This document shows positions 60,184-64,000 of a stretch of DNA of 64,000 bases, piece after piece; position 1 is the stretch's first letter, and each line of letters starts with the position of its first letter. The notes under the pieces are model-generated. The model was not told the origin of the DNA. It searched no databases and saw only the letters and a list, made by a program, of their open reading frames with translations. The position numbers and the translations under genes were made by a program. Source of the stretch: Pseudomonas sp. KNUC1026 (GTDB lineage Bacteria; Pseudomonadota; Gammaproteobacteria; Pseudomonadales; Pseudomonadaceae); the NCBI RefSeq assembly GCF_021650705.1, contig NZ_CP087138.1, positions 1,922,001 through 1,986,000 of the forward strand, written 5' to 3'.

Positions 60184-60330
60184 AATTTGGGTATTGACAG
60201 GTTTTCAGACCTTTCACGCGACGTGAACTTCAAAGGGGTGGATATCGGCTACGTGGCCCGCGCCTGGCCGCTCGATACCCCCGGCAAAGCTTCATCCCAC
60301 GATCTGGCCGGCATCGCGCCGAAGCTGTAG
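60184..60330 (+). pseudogene. 3' fragment of an unrecognised gene
   Basis: An open frame without a normal start codon reads FSDLSRDVNFKGVDIGYVARAWPLD and ends KL-stop at 60330, just after an in-frame TGA at 60181. It looks like the tail of a longer gene cut by recombination. A hairpin (GTAGGCG/CGCCTAC type) follows at about 60328-60357. Confidence 0.35.
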
Positions 60331-60438
60331 GCGTCTGAGCTTGCTCAGCCGCCTACAGCGGAGGTGCTTTCCTGCTTATCGCGTTGATTGCTTGCCCTGG
60401 TATCGCTGGCCGGCTCGGGCCTCTTGGCTCCATTGGTG

Positions 60439-60466
60439 AATTCGCATAATGTGTATTATGTTAAAT
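60439..60466 (+). other. dif: dif site (XerC/XerD recombination, chromosome dimer resolution)
   Basis: The XerC arm AATTCGCATAA, central hexamer TGTGTA and XerD arm TTATGTTAAAT are as in Pseudomonas dif, and the XerD arm equals the E. coli one. This is either the chromosomal dif or the copy produced by an element integrated there. Confidence 0.88.
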
Positions 60467-60513
60467 TATATTTCTTGATGACTTAGTCGTAGGTGCCCGT
60501 TTCCAGTAACCTA

Positions 60514-60583
60514 CCAACGCTCTATCTTCCCTTGAAACCCATCCGCGCAAAACTCCAGATTTGGCCAATAGTTTTGGTACACC
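60514..60583 (-). repeat. 70-bp inverted duplication, left copy
   Basis: Seventy bases identical, in inverse orientation, to 62480-62549. They encode the C-terminal YQNYWPNLEFCADGFQGKIE of the protein at 62145. The pair brackets the repeat cluster and the IS. Confidence 0.9.
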
Positions 60584-60620
60584 CGCACCGGATTTCCCAA
60601 CACCCGAGGTAACCGTTGCG

Positions 60621-60950
60621 AATCACGGACACTCCTACCCCTTAAACTCCCGCACCCCAGCCCATAAGGCTTCAGCCTCTCGGGGTTGCTTCCGAACGCC
60701 AGCAAACCTCAGAAATGCGGACACTTCTGCCTCTGAGCGCCTTCCGCAAACCCTTGAATCCATTGGGTCTCGTCAAAAAACGCTCGTTTGAACCGTTGCC
60801 CCGATTTTGTGCGCTATCAGGACACTCGAATAATCTGCGGGATTTCCAGAACCACCCCTGTAAGCGAGTAAAACCAACGCCTCCAAGGTTTTTTGCACCT
60901 AATGCGGACACCTTCCTGCGCACACGGCGAACCCCATAATCAGGACACTT
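60621..60950. repeat. Five short direct repeats (GGACAC motif)
   Basis: AATCACGGACACT (60621), AATGCGGACACT (~60714), TATCAGGACACT (~60815), AATGCGGACACC (60901) and AATCAGGACACT (~60938) recur at 37-100 bp spacing in a stretch with no convincing ORF. They resemble ends of mobile elements but are not identified. Confidence 0.5.
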
Positions 60951-61169
60951 TCCGTATTTTCAACGCTCCAGGAGCTCCTGTGGGCTGGGCACGGCCTGCG
61001 GCACGGCTGTCGTGAACCAAGCCCCGACTGCGTCTGGGTCTTGGCCCTCCGGGCTTCCATCCTCGTGCTTGCGCGCTCCACTTGCCTCATGGCTTCGATT
61101 CAGGAATACCCGGGCAGACACCATGCGACGTGTTGCGGCGACGCTTGCTCCATGGGCATCATGAAGTTA

Positions 61170-62113
61170 GGCTCTGTACGTAATTGGCAGAAACTCAGCC
61201 AAACCCACACCGCAGAGCAGTTGCCGTAGAGTCTCCCGCCATCCAGGGAAAGGAATCCTCTAATGGCCAGTCGGTACGATATTTCGGATGAAGCTTGGGA
61301 TTTGGTAGCGGATCTTTTCACAGGTCCGCAGCGCAAAGGTCGCCCCCGTCGTGATGATCGGCAGATGCTCAATGGCATCCTGTGGGTACTCTGTTCGGGA
61401 GCACCATGGCGCGACATGCCGGAGGATTTCGGGCCCTGGTCAAGCGTCTATCAGCGCTTTCGCGATTGGCGAAACCAACGTGTCTTCAGCCAGATGCTCA
61501 AACGGCTGCAACTGAAGCTCAACGAAAAAGGCCGGATCGATCTGAAGACCTGGATGATCGATTCAACCGCCATACGTGCCTCCCGCTCGGCCTCCGGCGC
61601 GGGTAAAAAAGGGGGCCTGACGAACCCGCCGATCATGCTCTAGGCCGCAGCCGCGGAGGCTTCACCACCAAGATTCATATGCTGTGCGACGCTAACGGCA
61701 TTCCTCTTCGCTTTCTGCTCTCCGGTGGCAACGCAAGCGACATCAACTACGCCCAACCCCTCCTGGACGGCGCCCATCTTCCGACTGTACGTGGCCGGCC
61801 ACGCAAGCGCTGCAGATGGCTACTAGCAGACAAAGGTTATGACGCCGAGGCGCTGCGCCAATACTGCGACCGCTATCGAATGCAGCCCGTCATTCCCCTT
61901 CGGATGATGAAGCGCAAGCCGAAACCGGGCTTGCCTCGCCTGTTCGACAAGCCCAAATACGCGCAGCGGAACATCATTGAGCGGATGTTCGGCTGGCTCA
62001 AAGACAACCGCAGAATTGGTACGCGCTATGACAAGCTGGCAGAGAGCTTTGCCGCTATGGTTTCGCTGGCGTGCTCGTTGCGGTGTTTAAAACAGTTGGT
62101 TTCGTACAGAGCC
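61170..62113 (+). mobile_element. IS5-family insertion sequence (IS427-like group)
   Basis: 944 bp with ends GGCTCTGTACG… and …CGTACAGAGCC, and the dinucleotide TA on both sides (61168-61169, 62114-62115). It carries one transposase in two overlapping phases. The MITE at 52607 has the same tips. Confidence 0.88.
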
Positions 62114-62116
62114 TAA
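61263..62116 (+). CDS. IS5-family transposase, orfA and orfB joined by -1 frameshift
   Basis: OrfA (61263-61643) holds the N-terminal domain (DISDEAWDLVADLF, GRPRRDDRQMLNGILWVL) and the first catalytic Asp in MIDSTAIRA. The slippery run A6G5 at about 61606-61616 shifts the ribosome back one base into orfB, which supplies the second Asp (LLADKGYDAEAL) and the Glu (IIERMFGWLKDNRRIGTRYDK). The -1 direction and A6G site are those used by IS427-group elements. The TAA stop is partly formed by the flanking TA duplication. Confidence 0.85.
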
Positions 62117-62144
62117 AGAACAATAAATAATAAAGACAGCAACC

Positions 62145-62564
62145 ATGAACTGGCCGACCACTACCGTTTTCGCCTTCATCCCGCAGCAGATTGGCGCCTC
62201 AGACGTTCCGCAATCTAGTGAGAAACTGGACAGCCAAGTGGTATCGATTTTCCAGACAGTTGGCATTTCCTATTCGATCTTGGACAGAATGACTGCCCAC
62301 GACGCCGGCTGTGCGAATGCAGCTGCAGATTTCTTCGTTACAACACTTATGAAGGACGGTTGGTCATGGAACACATCGAACCGGTTAGTGACAGAGACCG
62401 ACTGGCAGCACCGGATGTATCGAGCATGGAGCGTTTTGAACGCCGAGAACCGCGGGATCGCAGCGGCGCTCGACTATGAGGTGTACCAAAACTATTGGCC
62501 AAATCTGGAGTTTTGCGCGGATGGGTTTCAAGGGAAGATAGAGCGTTGGATCGCCGGGGCTTGA
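62145..62564 (+). CDS. Unrecognised protein next to IS
   Basis: 139 residues, soluble, with many Trp (WPTTTVFAF, KDGWSWN, WQHRMYRAWSVL, YWPNLEF). No family known to me; size and acidic character would fit an immunity-type protein, which is speculation. Its last ~23 codons exist as an inverted 70-bp copy at 60514-60583. The IS ends 31 bp upstream, so its native promoter is probably lost. Confidence 0.5.
   Translation: MNWPTTTVFAFIPQQIGASDVPQSSEKLDSQVVSIFQTVGISYSILDRMTAHDAGCANAAADFFVTTLMKDGWSWNTSNRLVTETDWQHRMYRAWSVLNAENRGIAAALDYEVYQNYWPNLEFCADGFQGKIERWIAGA
62480..62549 (+). repeat. 70-bp inverted duplication, right copy
   Basis: Right-hand copy of the repeat at 60514-60583, inside the 3' end of the ORF at 62145. 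Confidence 0.9.
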
Positions 62565-62785
62565 AGGCGCCGCACGCTAGATCACTTGCTCAGTTACCTG
62601 CGACAAGGCGCTTTGAAGGATACGTGTCCCCTACTCTCTTGAGCGTTCAAGCCTCGGTCGAACAAGCTGATGACCGGGAGTTTGCTCGATCCAGGTGATC
62701 ACCCTTTCGATCACTGCTCTAGCCTGCATAATGCTACGAAAAAACTAAGTAATAGCTTAGATATTCAAGCCGACCGCCCAAAAAT

Positions 62786-62819
62786 CCCCAAAAACTAAGG
62801 AAAACCTTAGTTTTTGGGG
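62786..62819. terminator. Strong bidirectional terminator
   Basis: CCCCAAAAACTAAGG-AAAA-CCTTAGTTTTTGGGG: a perfect 15-bp stem with A/T tracts inside. It can end transcription from either side. Confidence 0.85.
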
Positions 62820-62852
62820 GAGTGTTCCGGTCACTGGCGCTTCATACGGACA

Positions 62853-62917
62853 GGTGTAAACCAACTTTTTGCACTGCAAACCACGACGGTTAACAGTATT
62901 GAAAATCGGTTTACACC
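62853..62917. repeat. 10-bp inverted repeat pair
   Basis: GGTGTAAACC (62853-62862) and GGTTTACACC (62908-62917) are exact inverses, 45 bp apart, directly after the stop of the next gene. They may be an element end, a terminator loop or binding sites. Confidence 0.6.
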
Positions 62918-62924
62918 CTCTTAG

Positions 62925-63995
62925 CTACCCTTCAGAGGCGGGGAACAGCGCCCGTTGGGTGAGAAGGAGCAACCCTAGGAGGCTGGAGGCCTTCTCCTTA
63001 CGATTGTCGATAGCCTCCTTGAGCAGTGCCCGTGTGTCTTCCTGCGTAAGCTTCAGCGTACCGGTGGCCAGGGCGGCGGCAAACTCCAGGGCGGCATCGC
63101 CGTAAGTCCGCTCCCACCGGGCAAATACCTTGGCGATGAACTCTTTCATTAGCTTGCTCAGTTCAGGGCTTGCTGAGTAATCAAGCTCCGAAGGTAGGCA
63201 CGCCCGGAGGAATGACGCTTGTAGGACGTTGTCGTTAAACCGGAGGAAGCACTCCGGTGATAACACCACGGACTCATACCCCGTCGGTTGCAGGCGCAGC
63301 TCATGATATTCGTGCTCCCGAGCGAACTGCAGGACGGCAGCAATCGTAAAGAACACCGTGCTCTGCGGTACGTTTTCACAGTCCTTGCCCACATCGCTTG
63401 TGGCGTCGAAGAACAGAAAACCATCGGATAAGGCGAGCGCGTTGCCATCATGTTTTGGCAGGAAGCTGTGCTTGTGCTCCTCAATCAGCTCAGTGGCCTC
63501 ATCAAGAGCCTGATGACGGACCTTGTCCGCGACTGCAGGCGTGAAGCCGATGTCATCGACCTGCCCGGCAGAGACGACCTTGGTCAACCGATTCCATGCG
63601 TTCTCTTTCCCATCATCTCCGATGGGTAAGCACAGCCAGTTAGAGAAGCCATACTCCCGGGGCGTGGGGTTCTTCATCAAGAAAGTCTTGAGGAGTGTCC
63701 AGGCTCTCGCGCTCTGTGGAATTCCGATCGGTGCAAGGAACCTGCGTGGCACGGTAGCGTCCATGTAGGCTCGCAGATCACGACTGATCTCCCTCAAAAT
63801 ACCGCCATCACGCGCAACCACTGTCGCGACCAGCACCCCGGAGACAGTTTCAAAATCGACTTGATCAAGCTCGCTGTAAGGCACGCATCGGATTGACTTG
63901 GAAGCTCCCCATTTCTCGCTGAGCATCTCATGGGCCACCTCGCCGAGTTTCTTCGACCCGTCATCGTCGGCGTAGACGATCAGGTTTGTCGCCAT
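62925..63995 (-). CDS. Unidentified 356-residue protein
   Basis: A soluble protein starting MATNLIVYADDDGSKKLGEV, followed by an alpha/beta region (IRCVPYSELDQVDFETVSGVLVATVVARDGG), a middle LFFDATSDVGKDCE, and an all-helical C-terminus (SPELSKLMKEFIAKVFARWERTYGDAALEFAAALATG). No motif identifies a family. The position in an accessory region next to dif, IS and repeats suggests a defence or mobile-element gene. The upstream sequence is beyond the window, so operon partners are unseen. TCTCC right before the ATG is at the window edge. Confidence 0.6.
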   Translation of the reverse strand: MATNLIVYADDDGSKKLGEVAHEMLSEKWGASKSIRCVPYSELDQVDFETVSGVLVATVVARDGGILREISRDLRAYMDATVPRRFLAPIGIPQSARAWTLLKTFLMKNPTPREYGFSNWLCLPIGDDGKENAWNRLTKVVSAGQVDDIGFTPAVADKVRHQALDEATELIEEHKHSFLPKHDGNALALSDGFLFFDATSDVGKDCENVPQSTVFFTIAAVLQFAREHEYHELRLQPTGYESVVLSPECFLRFNDNVLQASFLRACLPSELDYSASPELSKLMKEFIAKVFARWERTYGDAALEFAAALATGTLKLTQEDTRALLKEAIDNRKEKASSLLGLLLLTQRALFPASEG

Positions 63996-64000
63996 GGAGA

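Noticed and set aside
60621..60950. CRISPR array
   Set aside because: The repeats are only about 12 bp and imperfect, spacing is irregular and no cas genes are visible.

Overview
The window looks like a GC-rich Pseudomonas chromosome, most likely of the P. putida group. This rests on the type of gene content: GntP/gluconokinase/GntR, FecI-FecR-TonB, a LOV histidine kinase, MCPs and an RTX mannuronan epimerase. It also rests on a 28-bp site at 60439-60466 that matches the Pseudomonas/E. coli dif consensus.

Layout. 1-5.2 kb: a secreted RTX mannuronan C5-epimerase (runs off the left edge), a LysE exporter, a frameshifted ABC-F ATPase and an integrase remnant. 5.3-8.1 kb: an SPFH membrane protein translationally coupled to a tiny membrane ORF, a nonsense-mutated small gene, a DUF6434 protein and a YkgJ-type Cys-cluster protein. 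8.2-12.3 kb: a Fur-box-controlled sigma/anti-sigma/TonB-receptor iron uptake module. 12.6-17.3 kb: an MCP and a family-5-type glycosidase flanked by two paralogous receiver proteins. 17.3-19.8 kb: an SOS module (SRAP peptidase divergent from umuDC, with a LexA box between). 19.8-23.6 kb: a LOV histidine kinase coupled to a small gene, then NAD-formate dehydrogenase coupled to an HPP membrane protein. 23.8-27 kb: gluconate uptake and kinase with their LacI-type regulator. 28.6-34.8 kb: a four-carbon acid sugar (threonate/erythronate) operon ltnD-otnK-otnC-gntP-otnI with a DeoR regulator. 35-39 kb: a dCache MCP, an MFS transporter and purU. 39.2-43.6 kb: a compact LuxR-controlled operon whose five genes match, in content and order, the Streptomyces 2-nitroimidazole (azomycin) pathway rohP-Q-R-S-T. 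43.8-57.9 kb: an orphan E1-like protein, MarR, MltA, a diguanylate cyclase, MFS, a ketimine-reductase-like enzyme, a peroxiredoxin plus DsbD-like pair, GNAT, GST/TetR and oxaloacetate decarboxylase. 58-64 kb: an accessory terminus region with small phage-like ORFs, several palindromic and hairpin arrays, a dif-like and a true dif site, an IS5-family insertion, a 70-bp inverted duplication and an unidentified 356-residue protein.

At least a dozen single-base frameshifts break otherwise well-conserved genes (ABC-F, receiver, umuC, fdh, gnuK, MFS, rohP, ornithine cyclodeaminase-like, VirJ-like, DsbD-like). Several lie in short homopolymers, so many are probably read errors rather than true pseudogenes. 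They are listed as pseudogene entries with the intact product named. The most notable content is the putative azomycin cluster with a lux-box-like operator (39235-43611) and the small phage-like element next to dif (58.0-60.5 kb).
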